Positions 53,557-63,292 of a stretch of DNA of 64,000 nt are shown here, in pieces. The notes under the pieces are model-generated. The model was not told where the DNA came from, did not search any database, and saw nothing but the letters and a program-made list of their open reading frames with translations. Source of the stretch: an uncultured Aliiroseovarius sp. (GTDB lineage: Bacteria > Pseudomonadota > Alphaproteobacteria > Rhodobacterales > Rhodobacteraceae); the NCBI RefSeq assembly GCF_947497285.1, contig NZ_CANMFT010000002.1:248001-312000 (forward strand), read 5' to 3'. Numbering within the stretch: the first letter of the stretch is position 1; every line of letters starts with the position of its first letter. Position numbers and translations under genes: made by a program.

Positions 53557-53624
53557 TTTCGGTTCTCCGCAGGTCGGTGTGGAATTCTGACGCTAACTGC
53601 CATGGATCTAGCGCCGGCGCAAAC

Positions 53625-55703
53625 CTATTGCGGTGACGACCGCCGATTAAGCGGTGTTGGCGCGCGCTTGCCCTGCCAAGGCCACCGAAAGGAGGTCGGG
53701 CGTTCGATTTTGCGGCAGATCTCGCGGGCGACATCCACGGCCCCCAGCCCAAGGCTTAGCCTGCTGGGCGCCGCCGCATACAGCGTTTCCCACGACGGGG
53801 CAAAGGCGGATTTGAACTGGCGCAGCCCGTCGGCCCGACAGGATCTGTCAAGCGCCTGGCGCGCGTGGCGAAACAGCAAGGGCTCTTCAGGATGTGGACC
53901 TAGTGGCACCGCGGCAAGTGAAAGGCGTGGGCAGTTCATCTGAGCTGCACATTCGATCGCTTGTGTCAAAAGCGCATGCATCGTTCCATCTGGCGCATGA
54001 TGTGCGGGGCGCATCAGATCCAGCACCTGTTCGTTCTGATTGGAGTGTAGGGTGATAAAGCCAACCAGTCGCCCCTGATGATGGGCCAGGAATACCCGGG
54101 AATGAGGCAGGCTCTCTGGGTGCCACACCCCCATGGAAAATCCGCGCTCACCACCGCGTGCCTCCGACCAGTTCCGGGCGATCCGTTCCATATCAGACAG
54201 CGGCAAATCCGCGCCAGCTTCGGTGATCGCGATGCCCGCTTTACTGGCGGCGCGCAGCTTCCGGCGCAATTGGCGCTTTGCGGCGCCGTCCAGTGTGAAG
54301 GTTTGGGGATTGAGCCACGCCTCTTTCGCGATCGGAAGGACGTTCCAGCCGAGCGCCCGCGCAGATGACGCGGTTCGCGCGCCGATCTTGTAGAGGAAGG
54401 GCGAAAGATAGCAGCGCCGAGCCAAACCGTGCAGTTCTTTGAAGAAGGCGAGGTGGGAATCGCTGGCAATCAAGGGGTCGGACAGCATGATCAGGCTCTG
54501 CCCCGATGCAGCCCCAATGGCGGCGGGCTGGCCCTGGGCTGTTTCGATCAGCGACAGACGGCCCTGACGCAGCAATCCGGCTTCGGCACGTGGGGCTTCG
54601 CGCAAGACCTCAGCGACTTGTGCGGGCAAATGGGGCGCTTGTGCAACCGGGTGAAGGCTTGCGGTGGCTTCAGCGGGTGCGCGCGCGCGCGCCCGGCGCG
54701 GTCCGCGTATGGTTACGAGCGCAGCCAATATGGCTGGCACCGCGTAGTAAACGGCGCGAAACGCCAATACTGCCGCCAGAAGGGGTTCTTGTCCCAGCTC
54801 AGGCAACAGCGCCAGCAAAGTGATTTCGAACGCGCCCATGCCACCGGGCGTGCCGGAAACGAGTCCCGCCCCCAGCGCAATCAAGTAGGCTGCAACCAAG
54901 GGCACGATCCCGATGTCGCAGCCTTCGGGCAGCACCATCCACAAGGCCGCGCCGGCTGCGGCTGTGTCAAGAAACGCCAAGCCCAGAAACGCGCCCATTG
55001 CTCGCAAGGGGGGCAGGTGAATGCCGCTGAATGGACGGGGTCGAAACACGGTGAGAACTGCGAAAGCGCATGCTGTCGCCAACACGATCCAAGCCAGCCA
55101 TCCTGCCCACGGCAAGGTCATGGGAACTGTCAGGGCCACCAATGACGCAACGACCGCGAGGCCCGAAAGAAACGAGATCGACACGATCACCGATATCCGC
55201 ATCGCTTGTAGGAAAGAGATTTCAGGCAGCATGCGCCAGCGCACAAATGCCGACGAAATCACCCCCATGCCCACGGTTTGTGAGAGTGCAATAGCGGTCA
55301 CCCCTGCGCGCTGCGCATCGCCTGACGCAATCGGAGATCCGATCAACCGGTGCACGACCCGGTCATACCGGCCCAATGCCCAGAAAGAGAGCGCCGAGAA
55401 CACAGCAGCACCTGCCCATTGAAGCGCTCCGACAGTTTTAAGCGAGGCATGGATATAGCCGATGTCCAGCTGCGCGATTTTGTCCCACATCAGAACGACG
55501 AGGCCAAAGGCAAGCGCCACTGGCAACGTCTGGCGCATGGCAAGCTTGCGCAAGTCAATCCCGTTTGCGTTGCCCTGCGACAACGCTTGCGTAACATTTC
55601 GGGGTTGCGAAGGGTGGGGCACGCGGCGCGACGGATCACCGTCGACGCGGGCAGGTGCGCGCGTCGTGGCGTTCGATTGTCGTTGGTGTCCGTCGCTTCG
55701 CAT
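53625..55703 (-). CDS. mprF: MprF-like phosphatidylglycerol lysyltransferase
   Basis: Protein of 692 residues. The N-terminal half (about 55-340) has roughly eight hydrophobic helices of the UPF0104/flippase type (SGTPGGMGAFEITLLALLPELG), and the C-terminal half is the DUF2156 GNAT-like synthase domain (RQLRRKLRAASKAGIAI ... LHSNQNEQVLDLMRPAHHAPDGTMHALLTQAIE). This is the plan of MprF/LpiA, which adds lysine to phosphatidylglycerol and lowers surface charge. Lys versus Ala specificity cannot be read. Start given as the first ATG; a later one is possible. Confidence 0.85.
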   Translation of the reverse strand: MRSDGHQRQSNATTRAPARVDGDPSRRVPHPSQPRNVTQALSQGNANGIDLRKLAMRQTLPVALAFGLVVLMWDKIAQLDIGYIHASLKTVGALQWAGAAVFSALSFWALGRYDRVVHRLIGSPIASGDAQRAGVTAIALSQTVGMGVISSAFVRWRMLPEISFLQAMRISVIVSISFLSGLAVVASLVALTVPMTLPWAGWLAWIVLATACAFAVLTVFRPRPFSGIHLPPLRAMGAFLGLAFLDTAAAGAALWMVLPEGCDIGIVPLVAAYLIALGAGLVSGTPGGMGAFEITLLALLPELGQEPLLAAVLAFRAVYYAVPAILAALVTIRGPRRARARAPAEATASLHPVAQAPHLPAQVAEVLREAPRAEAGLLRQGRLSLIETAQGQPAAIGAASGQSLIMLSDPLIASDSHLAFFKELHGLARRCYLSPFLYKIGARTASSARALGWNVLPIAKEAWLNPQTFTLDGAAKRQLRRKLRAASKAGIAITEAGADLPLSDMERIARNWSEARGGERGFSMGVWHPESLPHSRVFLAHHQGRLVGFITLHSNQNEQVLDLMRPAHHAPDGTMHALLTQAIECAAQMNCPRLSLAAVPLGPHPEEPLLFRHARQALDRSCRADGLRQFKSAFAPSWETLYAAAPSRLSLGLGAVDVAREICRKIERPTSFRWPWQGKRAPTPLNRRSSPQ

Positions 55704-55812
55704 ATCTAACCCCTTGATCGGCCCATTGGGACACCTTCCCTCATAGACACGAAAAGAGTGTTAACGAGCCATATCTCTGCCCAATCGGCGCCGCCGCGCG
55801 ATGCTGAAACAA

Positions 55813-55844
55813 GACAGGGCGCGACCTCAGCGGCGCGCCCTGTC
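55813..55844 (-). terminator. Hairpin after the ATPase zeta gene
   Basis: GACAGGGCGCG and CGCGCCCTGTC form a perfect 11-bp stem with a 10-base loop; the minus-strand tail TTGTTTC is a modest T-run. Confidence 0.65.
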
Positions 55845-55877
55845 TGGTTCGTGACACGCTGCAGGGTCAGTAAGCGG

Positions 55878-56189
55878 TCAGGCCTGACCAGCAAGCTCGC
55901 CTTTCGCAACGGCCAGAAATTCGGCGCGTTTGGCACGCACTTCATCGGCGCTGACAGTGTTCAGATCGCCGGTGACCTTACGCACGACATCCTCGTGTCC
56001 GGCCTCTTCGAAATCCGACTTGATCACTTCGCGGGCATAGGCGTCGGCGTCGTCGCCGGTTTTGCCCATTTTTTCGGCTGCCCAAAGGCCCAGTTTCTTG
56101 TTGGCGCGAGCTTCTGCCTTGAAGATCATTTCTTCATCATGGGCAAATTTGGCCTCAAACGCGTTTTCGCGATCATCAAAGGTGGTCAT
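55878..56189 (-). CDS. F1-ATPase inhibitor zeta subunit (DUF1476)
   Basis: Protein of 103 residues, DUF1476. In Paracoccus this family is the zeta subunit that blocks ATP hydrolysis by F1FO. Characteristic parts are TTFDDRENAFEAKFAHDEEMIFKAEARRNKKLG-like N-terminus (here FDDRENAFEAKFAHDEE), LGLWAAEKMG and YAREVIKSDFEEAGHEDVVRKV. Start 56189 has AAGGGAA upstream. Stand-alone gene between mprF and purC, which is typical of its scattered position. Confidence 0.92.
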   Translation of the reverse strand: MTTFDDRENAFEAKFAHDEEMIFKAEARANKKLGLWAAEKMGKTGDDADAYAREVIKSDFEEAGHEDVVRKVTGDLNTVSADEVRAKRAEFLAVAKGELAGQA

Positions 56190-56327
56190 GGCATTCCCTT
56201 GTTCATGGACTGTTGCCTTCGGCGGGCCGAACGGCGCTGTTGGATACAGATATGCCAACGCACAGCACCCATCGCAACCCCGCTAGCGCTCTCAATGTCG
56301 CGAATTCGCGCAAGTTAGGCGATATTC

Positions 56328-56356
56328 TTGCTCAGGGTGGGGGTTTCACGTATAGG
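56328..56356 (+). promoter_or_regulatory. sigma70-like promoter for purC
   Basis: TTGCTC, a 17-base spacer and TATAGG, located 75 bases before the purC ATG. Spacing is ideal. The remaining 56190-56327 is unassigned. Confidence 0.55.
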
Positions 56357-56430
56357 GCGGGCGAAGGCGGGAGTCGCGCGGGCAGGGGCTCGCCCGGAGG
56401 CAGCCCCCCGCACAGAGCTACGGAGATCCC

Positions 56431-57195
56431 ATGGCACGTCGCAAGAAACTCTATGAAGGCAAGGCGAAGGTTCTTTATGAAGGTCCTGAACCCGGCACGA
56501 TCGTGCAGTATTTCAAAGATGACGCCACCGCGTTCAACGCCGAAAAAAGAGATGTGATCGACGGCAAGGGCGTGTTGAACAACCGCCTGAGCGAGTTTTT
56601 CATGACGGGCCTGACGCATCTGGGTATTCCCAACCATTTCATCAAACGCCTGAACATGCGCGAACAACTGGTGCGCGCGGTCGAGATTGTGCCGCTAGAG
56701 ATCATCGTGCGCAATGTCGCTGCCGGGTCGATGGCCAAGCGACTGGGCATGGAAGAGGGCACGCCGTTGCCCCGTCCGATTGTCGAATTTTCCTATAAGG
56801 ACGACAGCCTTGGCGACCCGCTGGTGCCCGAGGAATACATCGCCGCGTTCGGCTGGGCCAGCCAGCCCGAAATGGACGAGATCGTGTCGATGGCCCTGCG
56901 GGTGAACGATTATTTGTCGGGCGTGATGTATGGCGTTGGAATCAAACTGGTCGACTTCAAGATCGAAGTTGGCCGCGTCTACGAGGGCGACTACCAGCGC
57001 CTGATCGTCGCGGATGAAATCAGCCCCGACAGCTGCCGCCTGTGGGACATGGAAAGCGGCCAAAAGCTGGACAAAGACGTGTTTCGCCGTGATTTGGGCG
57101 ATCTGGCCGACGCGTATACCGAAGTGGCGCGCCGTCTGGGCGTTCTGCCGACCAATGTGACCCACGCCCCTACCAAACCGACCCTGATCAACTAA
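56431..57195 (+). CDS. purC: SAICAR synthetase PurC
   Basis: Purine-pathway ligase joining CAIR and aspartate, 254 residues. It begins [20 protein letters not shown] and contains [35 protein letters not shown] and the SAICAR signature [21 protein letters not shown] ribosome site precedes the ATG. Starts the purC-purS-purQ run; purL is not seen after purQ. Confidence 0.97.
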   Translation: MARRKKLYEGKAKVLYEGPEPGTIVQYFKDDATAFNAEKRDVIDGKGVLNNRLSEFFMTGLTHLGIPNHFIKRLNMREQLVRAVEIVPLEIIVRNVAAGSMAKRLGMEEGTPLPRPIVEFSYKDDSLGDPLVPEEYIAAFGWASQPEMDEIVSMALRVNDYLSGVMYGVGIKLVDFKIEVGRVYEGDYQRLIVADEISPDSCRLWDMESGQKLDKDVFRRDLGDLADAYTEVARRLGVLPTNVTHAPTKPTLIN

Positions 57196-57207
57196 GGATT
57201 TGCCCCG

Positions 57208-57453
57208 ATGAAAGTACGTGTTGATGTGATGTTGAAAACTGGCGTTCTGGACCCGCAGGGCGAGGCTGTGCGCCGCGCGCTTGGCAATCTTGGGTTCGAC
57301 GGTGTTGAAGCCGTGCGTCAGGGCAAGGTGATCGAACTGGATCTGGCCGATGGCACTTCCGAGGATGACATCAAGAAGATGTGTGAAAAGCTTTTGGCCA
57401 ACACGGTGATCGAAAACTACACGATCAACGTGCTTTCGGGCGAGGTGCAGTGA
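57208..57453 (+). CDS. purS: FGAM synthase subunit PurS
   Basis: Small subunit of the three-part FGAM synthase, 81 residues. MLKTGVLDPQGEAVRRALGNLGFDGVEAVRQGKV is the family pattern. It bridges purC and purQ; its stop overlaps the purQ start. Confidence 0.95.
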   Translation: MKVRVDVMLKTGVLDPQGEAVRRALGNLGFDGVEAVRQGKVIELDLADGTSEDDIKKMCEKLLANTVIENYTINVLSGEVQ

Positions 57454-58121
57454 TGAAGGCCGGTGTCATCGTCTTTCCCGGCTCCAACTGCGACCGCGAT
57501 CTGGCAGTGGCGTTTGAACGCGCGGGCGCACAGGTGTCGATGATCTGGCACAAGGATACCGACCTGCCGGGTGATCTGGACATTGTCGGGGTTCCGGGCG
57601 GCTTTTCCTTCGGGGACTATCTGCGGTGCGGCGCGATTGCGGCACAATCGCCGATTACACGCTCCCTGATCCGGCACACCGAACGGGGCGGTTATGTGAT
57701 TGGCATCTGCAACGGGTTTCAGGTGCTGACCGAAACCGGCATCCTGCCGGGCGCTTTGATGCGCAATTCCAACCTTAAGTTCATCTGCAAACCGATTGAG
57801 TTACAGGTGGAAAAAGCAGATTGCGCTTTTACCTCCGGCTATGAGCTTGGGCAGAAAATCACCGTGCCGGTGGCCCACCATGATGGCAATTACACCGTCA
57901 CCGCCGAAAAACTGACGCAGTTGCGCGACGAAGGTCGGGTCGCGTTCACCTATGTGGACAACCCCAATGGCTCGACCGGCGATATCGCTGGCGTGGTTTC
58001 CAAGAACCGTCGCGTTCTTGGCATGATGCCGCACCCCGAACGCGCGGTTGACGTAAACCACGGCGGGACGGACGGGGTGGCAATGTTCCGCTCGTTGGTT
58101 GATAGCGTCGTTGCTGCGTGA
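57453..58121 (+). CDS. purQ: FGAM synthase glutaminase subunit PurQ
   Basis: Glutamine amidotransferase of 222 residues that supplies ammonia to PurL. Class I triad: Cys in GICNGFQVL, His and Glu in MMPHPERAV near the C-terminus. Also GGFSFGDYLRCGAIAA near residue 50. ATG 57453 shares a base with the purS stop. purL is expected elsewhere. Confidence 0.96.
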   Translation: MKAGVIVFPGSNCDRDLAVAFERAGAQVSMIWHKDTDLPGDLDIVGVPGGFSFGDYLRCGAIAAQSPITRSLIRHTERGGYVIGICNGFQVLTETGILPGALMRNSNLKFICKPIELQVEKADCAFTSGYELGQKITVPVAHHDGNYTVTAEKLTQLRDEGRVAFTYVDNPNGSTGDIAGVVSKNRRVLGMMPHPERAVDVNHGGTDGVAMFRSLVDSVVAA

Positions 58122-58156
58122 TTGTGGCGCAGGCCCTACGGGCCTATCGTTGAGAC

Positions 58157-59926
58157 ATGTCGGACCCTAAGACCAAGCCGGTTTTGACCCCAAGCACCGG
58201 GGTCAGTTTGCGCGCGCGCCTCGTGCTCGTTGCGCTGATTTCCTTTGCGGTGCTGGTGGTCTTCTTCTCGAACCGGTGGCTGACCGAACGCTATACCGAA
58301 ACCACGCGCAACCGGGCAGAGCTTCGCGTGGCGCTATATTCGGGCAACCTGATTAGCGAATTGCAACGAAACTCTGTCGTGCCGCTGTTGCTGTCGCGTG
58401 ACCCGGCGTTGATCAACGCCCTGAACTCAGCAAATTATACACAAAGCACCGCGCGGTTGATTTCCTACCGCGACGAAATTGAAGCCGCCTCGCTTTTGTT
58501 GCTGGACAAGGACGGGCGGGCCGTGGCTGCGACCAACCGCGAAACGCTTGGCTCTCAGCATCGCACCAACTCTTATTATGTTGACGCCCTGCGCAGTTCA
58601 GACACCGTTTTCACCACCGTGCGCACCGAGGCGGGCGCTTATGAGTTTGCCTATTCGCGCAAGATCGAAGACAGCGACGGGGTGATCGGGGTCATTGTCG
58701 TCGGCGTCGACCTTCGCAAGTTCGAGAACAGTTGGTCGGGGATCTCGGATGCCGTGCTGGTCACCAACAGCGAAGGCAGCGTGATTCTGGCCACAGAGCC
58801 GCGCTGGCGGGGCAAACCCGAAGGTGAGGCGCTGGCGACCGTTTCGGCGACAGATGCCATCCGCCGTAGCGTCAGCAATGTCAGCGATTGGTCCGGCTTG
58901 CCATCCGAAGTGCTGTTTCTGGGCGAAGCGGTGATGCGCCACGAGGCGCGCGTGCCGTTTCAGGGCTGGCGGATCGCGTCTTTCACCTCCTACGCGTCAG
59001 TGCGCGAGAAGGTGAATGCGGTTTTGTCGCTGGAAATCATGGCGTTCGCCATGCTTTTGTCGCTGACCTTCTATCTGATCAGCCGCCGGGCCCAGTGGCG
59101 ATCAATGCTGTTTGCACAGGAATCGGCGGAACTCAGGCAGCTGAATGATGCGCTTCAACGCGAAATCGCGGAACGCCAGCGGGCAGAAGAACATCTTCAG
59201 GTGGCCGAACAGACGCTGGCGCAAAGCTCGAAACTGGCCGCACTTGGTGAAATGTCGGCGGCGGTCAGTCATGAATTGAACCAACCGCTTGCGGCGATGA
59301 AGACCTATCTGGCGGGCGCGAAGCTGCTGTTGCAACGCAAACGCCCCGACGAGGCCCTGTCGAGCTTCCAGCGGATCGACGATCTGATCGAACGGATGGG
59401 CGCCATCACCCGCCAGTTGAAAAGCTATGCCCGCAAGGGCGGGGATGCGTTTGAAGCGATGGATGTGCGCCAAAGCGTGTCGACCGCGCTGTCGATGATG
59501 GAACCTCAACTGAAAAGCCGCGATGTGCGTATCACCCGCAATATCCCGCGCGACCCGGTGATGGTGATGGGCGACCGGTTGCGGCTGGAGCAGGTGTTGA
59601 TCAACCTCTTGCGCAACGCATTGGATGCGACAAAGGCTGTGGCTCAGCCGCAGGTGGACATCATTGTCAGCCGTGGCGACTATGTTCTGATCACCGTGCG
59701 GGACAATGGCGACGGGGTGGACGATCTGGATAACTTGTTTGAACCGTTCTACACCACAAAAGCACCCGGAGATGGGGTCGGGCTGGGACTGGCCATTTCT
59801 TCGGGCATCGTGACCGACCTTGGCGGCCGCCTGACGGCGCGCAATGGCCAGGACGGGGGCGCTGTATTTGAAGTTGAACTTCCTATCTTGAAGCAGGAAG
59901 AGGCAGAGATCGAAGCCGCCGAGTAA
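58157..59926 (+). CDS. dctB: DctB-like sensor histidine kinase
   Basis: Membrane kinase of 589 residues: TM1 (about residues 22-43), a periplasmic double-PAS (dCACHE) sensor, TM2 (about residues 290-312), a coiled coil, HisKA with LGEMSAAVSHELNQPLAAMKTYL and HATPase with N box INLLRNALDAT and G box GDGVGLGLAISSGIV. This is the DctB plan for C4-dicarboxylate sensing; no transporter is adjacent, so the ligand is uncertain. The regulator gene follows after 48 bases, supporting a pair. Confidence 0.88.
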   Translation: MSDPKTKPVLTPSTGVSLRARLVLVALISFAVLVVFFSNRWLTERYTETTRNRAELRVALYSGNLISELQRNSVVPLLLSRDPALINALNSANYTQSTARLISYRDEIEAASLLLLDKDGRAVAATNRETLGSQHRTNSYYVDALRSSDTVFTTVRTEAGAYEFAYSRKIEDSDGVIGVIVVGVDLRKFENSWSGISDAVLVTNSEGSVILATEPRWRGKPEGEALATVSATDAIRRSVSNVSDWSGLPSEVLFLGEAVMRHEARVPFQGWRIASFTSYASVREKVNAVLSLEIMAFAMLLSLTFYLISRRAQWRSMLFAQESAELRQLNDALQREIAERQRAEEHLQVAEQTLAQSSKLAALGEMSAAVSHELNQPLAAMKTYLAGAKLLLQRKRPDEALSSFQRIDDLIERMGAITRQLKSYARKGGDAFEAMDVRQSVSTALSMMEPQLKSRDVRITRNIPRDPVMVMGDRLRLEQVLINLLRNALDATKAVAQPQVDIIVSRGDYVLITVRDNGDGVDDLDNLFEPFYTTKAPGDGVGLGLAISSGIVTDLGGRLTARNGQDGGAVFEVELPILKQEEAEIEAAE

Positions 59927-59974
59927 GGCAGCCAAGACTATAGGCAAGACAAAAGAAGAGCGCAGGAGACCGCC

Positions 59975-61309
59975 ATGGCACAGGCAATGAAGATCGCGAT
60001 CGTAGATGACGAACAGGATATGAGGCAGTCCATTTCACAATGGTTGTCGCTGTCAGGGTTCGAGACCGAAACCTATGCCTCGGCAGAGGATGCGTTGAAG
60101 GTGATCGGCCCGGATTATCCCGGCGTCATCATCTCGGACATTCGTATGCCGGGCATGGATGGCATGGGGTTTTTGAAAAAGCTGATGAGCTTGGACAGCA
60201 CCTTGCCCGTCATCATGATCACCGGCCACGGCGATGTGCCGATGGCGGTCGAGGCGATGCGGGTCGGGGCCTATGACTTTCTGGAAAAGCCCTTCAACCC
60301 CGACCAGCTAACCACCCTGGCGAAATCTGCGACCCACAAGCGTCGCCTTGCGCTGGATGCCCGTGCCTTGCGCCGCGAGCTTGGCGATGGCTCGACCATC
60401 ATGAAGAAACTGATCGGCGCCTCGCCGGTCATGTCGCGCCTGCGCGAGGATATTCTGGATATCGGCCAATCGGATGGCCATGTGCTGATCGACGGGGAAA
60501 CCGGCACCGGCAAGACCTTGGTGGCACATGCGTTGCATGCGGTCGGCGCGAAGGCGGGTAAGAAGTTTGTCGTGACCTCATGCGCAGGTCAGGACGAAGA
60601 GGAATGCGCGCGCCGGCTGTTTGGCCCAATGGATGATGGCGGCGCTCAGCCGCTTGTCGAAGAGGCCCGCGGCGGCACATTGGTGCTGGAAGATATCGAG
60701 GCGCTGCCAATGGGGCTTCAGGCGCGTCTTTTGAGTTGGATGAACGACCAGGGCAGCCCTGCCGAAACCCGTGTCGTGGCGATCAGCAACCTGCAAGAGC
60801 AGGGCAAGACCTGCGAAGACTGCCTGCGTCCGGACCTGTTTTACCGCCTTGCCGCGATGAAGATCACCTTGCCCCCGCTGCGACAGCGCGGCGAGGACAT
60901 CTTGATGCTTTTCACCCGTTTCGCCGACCAGTTCGCCGAAGAATACGGCTGCGCGGCGCCCACCGTCAGCGCCCAGGAAGCCGCACAGTTGTTGCAGGCG
61001 CCATGGCCGGGCAACATCCGCCAGTTGATCAATATCGCCGAACGCGCGGTGCTTCAGTCGCGTCGTGGCACAGGCACGATCTCGTCACTGCTGATGTCGG
61101 ATCATGACGATGTGCAACCGGTGATGACCACCGAGGGCAAGCCGCTCAAGGAATATGTCGAGGCGTTCGAACGGATGTTGATCGACAATACGATGCGGCG
61201 CCACAAGGGCTCGATCGTGGGGGTCATGGACGAGCTGTGCCTGCCGCGCCGGACCTTGAACGAGAAGATGGCGAAATACGGATTGCAACGGTCCGACTAT
61301 CTGCAATAG
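59975..61309 (+). CDS. dctD: DctD-like response regulator lacking GAFTGA
   Basis: Regulator of 444 residues: receiver domain with phospho-Asp in IISDIRMPGMDG and Lys in FLEKPFNP, AAA+ domain with Walker A GETGTGKT, and a C-terminal Fis-like HTH (HKGSIVGVMDELCLPRRTLNEKMAKYGL). Where NtrC-family activators have ELFGHEKGAFTGA, this protein reads LFGPMDDGGAQP, and Walker B is LVLEDIEAL. Loss of the GAFTGA loop argues against sigma54 activation. It is downstream of the DctB-like kinase. AGGAG precedes the ATG. Confidence 0.88.
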   Translation: MAQAMKIAIVDDEQDMRQSISQWLSLSGFETETYASAEDALKVIGPDYPGVIISDIRMPGMDGMGFLKKLMSLDSTLPVIMITGHGDVPMAVEAMRVGAYDFLEKPFNPDQLTTLAKSATHKRRLALDARALRRELGDGSTIMKKLIGASPVMSRLREDILDIGQSDGHVLIDGETGTGKTLVAHALHAVGAKAGKKFVVTSCAGQDEEECARRLFGPMDDGGAQPLVEEARGGTLVLEDIEALPMGLQARLLSWMNDQGSPAETRVVAISNLQEQGKTCEDCLRPDLFYRLAAMKITLPPLRQRGEDILMLFTRFADQFAEEYGCAAPTVSAQEAAQLLQAPWPGNIRQLINIAERAVLQSRRGTGTISSLLMSDHDDVQPVMTTEGKPLKEYVEAFERMLIDNTMRRHKGSIVGVMDELCLPRRTLNEKMAKYGLQRSDYLQ

Positions 61310-61389
61310 CACCAAGGGGCTTAGGGCTTGATACAGGGCCATGTGCAACCTAGCCTGTTCCTTGATATGTTAAGCAAATGGAGGCCGTC

Positions 61390-62169
61390 ATGCGCGCACC
61401 GGAAAACAAACTCAAACGCGCGCTGGCGGCGGGCGAGATGCAAATCGGTCTGTGGCTTAATCTTGCCAGTCCGTCTGCCACTGAAATCGTGGGCGGGGCA
61501 GGATATGACTGGGCGCTGATCGATGGCGAACACGCGCCCTATGATCCTACGATGATCCAGGCTCAGCTGCGGGTCTTGGGGCAATTTGCCCTGTCGCCCA
61601 TCGTGCGGGTGCCGATCGGGGAAGACTGGGTGATCAAGCAGGTGATGGACCTAGGCGCACAAAGCCTTTTGGTGCCGATGGTCGATACCTCCGAGCACGC
61701 GGCGCAAATGGTGGCCGCGACCCGCTATGCGCCGGACGGGAAGCGCGGCATGGGGGCGGCGGTTGCCCGCGCGGCTCGTTTTGGCCAGTGCACCGACTAT
61801 CTTGCCAACGCCAATGACGAGGTGTGCCTGATCGTGCAGGCGGAAACCACCAAAGCCCTTAATAACATTGACGAGATCGCCGCGACCGATGGTGTCGATG
61901 CGGTCTTTATTGGTCCTGCGGACCTGTCCGCCGACATGGGGCACAGGGGAAACCCATCCCATCCCGAGGTAAAGCAGGCGATTGCGACCGCGATTGCGCG
62001 CATTCGTTCTGTGGGCAAGGCTGCCGGCATCTTGCACTACGACAGCGCAGATTTTGCGGGTTATGCGCAGATGGGCGTCACGTTTCTGGGTGTGGGGTCT
62101 GATGCGACGTTGTTGCGCAGCGCGGTTCAGCGCAATCTGGACGCAGCTCGCGCAGCTGTAAGGGTGTGA
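61390..62169 (+). CDS. HpcH/HpaI-family aldolase
   Basis: Class II metal aldolase of 259 residues acting on 2-keto-3-deoxy-type acids. DWALIDGEHAPYD carries the catalytic Glu/His, VRVPIGEDWVIKQVMDLGAQSLLVPMV, KRGMGAAVARAARFG and FIGPADLSADMGHRGNP (metal site) are typical. ATG 61390 is chosen because GGAGG lies 5-9 bases upstream; ATG 61378 would place that site inside the gene. Substrate unknown. Confidence 0.92.
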   Translation: MRAPENKLKRALAAGEMQIGLWLNLASPSATEIVGGAGYDWALIDGEHAPYDPTMIQAQLRVLGQFALSPIVRVPIGEDWVIKQVMDLGAQSLLVPMVDTSEHAAQMVAATRYAPDGKRGMGAAVARAARFGQCTDYLANANDEVCLIVQAETTKALNNIDEIAATDGVDAVFIGPADLSADMGHRGNPSHPEVKQAIATAIARIRSVGKAAGILHYDSADFAGYAQMGVTFLGVGSDATLLRSAVQRNLDAARAAVRV

Positions 62170-62287
62170 CGCACGACGCCCCTTAGGTCACCAAGGCGCT
62201 GTGATGCGGCAATCGGACCCGTGGTCAGGGCTTCCCCCGGCGGGTTTCACAGGCTAAAGGGGCGATACGACGTTCAAGGAGCGCCCG

Positions 62288-63292
62288 ATGACGCAAGCCA
62301 AAGCCCCATATTTTCCGCCACCGCCACCCATCCCGCCAAAAACGCGGATGTTCCAGCGCATGCCGCCTGCAGTCTTCACCTCGATCATGGGGGCGTTTGG
62401 CTTGGGTCTGGCGTGGCGTCGAGCGGTCGAAGGGTTTGGCGCGCCGCAGGCGATCGGAGACCTTATTCTGGGCGCGACGACGCTTCTTTATCTATTTAGC
62501 TTAGCGGCTTACATCGCAAAGCTCATGCAAAGGTCCGGCACGTTTGTCGAAGATCTTCGGGTGTTGCCGGGGCGGGCCGGGATCGCGGCGATGGTTCTGT
62601 CGGGCTATTTGCTGGCTGCAACTCTGGTCGCCCATACCACGGTGATCGCCGGGGCGGTGTTGATCGCGGCCTTTCTGGCGCATCTGTTCGTGGCGTTGCG
62701 TGTCGCCCATTTGCTGATCACGGGTCCGGTCGAAGCCAGAACCGTTACACCAATCTGGCACCTGACCTTCGTCGGGTTCATCCTGAGCCCTCTGGCGGCG
62801 GTGCCGCTTGGGTTGATGGCGGCCTCGTCCTTTATCTTTTGGGTCTGCCTTGCGGCGGCGCTCGCGATCTGGGGGGCGAGCCTTGTGCAAATGATGCGCG
62901 TCAGCGTGCCCGCACCGCTGCGCCCGCTTCTGGCCATCCACCTAGCGCCCGCAAGTGTGCTTGGCACGGTGGCGTTTTTGGTGGGGCAGACGCAGGTTGC
63001 CATGGTGCTAAGCGTGTTCGCCATCATGATCCTGAGCGCCCTTATCCTACGCGCCCGCTGGATGACCGCCGCCGGGTTCAGCCCGTTGTGGAGCGCCTTC
63101 ACCTTCCCGTTGGCCGCCTTTGCGACACTGATGCAGATCGCGGCAGGGTTTTTGAGCAGCGAACCGCTGCGCATCTTCGCGGGGCTCACCCTTGTGGCGG
63201 CGACACTGATCATCGCGCCGATTGTCTATAAGGTGATGCAGATGTGGACCAAGGGTGTGTTGGCGGTGAAAACCAACGCGGCACAAGCCTAA
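62288..63292 (+). CDS. TDT/SLAC1-family transporter (TehA-like)
   Basis: Inner-membrane protein of 334 residues with about ten hydrophobic helices: PPAVFTSIMGAFGLGLAWR at the start matches TehA/SLAC1, and LAIHLAPASVLGTVAF and WSAFTFPLAAFATLM are also characteristic. Such proteins move tellurite, C4-dicarboxylates or small anions; the substrate is not known. N-terminus is Pro-rich. AAGGAG precedes the ATG. Ends four bases inside the MmcQ stop, convergently. Confidence 0.87.
   Translation: MTQAKAPYFPPPPPIPPKTRMFQRMPPAVFTSIMGAFGLGLAWRRAVEGFGAPQAIGDLILGATTLLYLFSLAAYIAKLMQRSGTFVEDLRVLPGRAGIAAMVLSGYLLAATLVAHTTVIAGAVLIAAFLAHLFVALRVAHLLITGPVEARTVTPIWHLTFVGFILSPLAAVPLGLMAASSFIFWVCLAAALAIWGASLVQMMRVSVPAPLRPLLAIHLAPASVLGTVAFLVGQTQVAMVLSVFAIMILSALILRARWMTAAGFSPLWSAFTFPLAAFATLMQIAAGFLSSEPLRIFAGLTLVAATLIIAPIVYKVMQMWTKGVLAVKTNAAQA

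Noticed and set aside
53557-53624. SAM or SAH riboswitch before bmt
   Set aside because: The 68-bp gap is short and I see no riboswitch core pairing.
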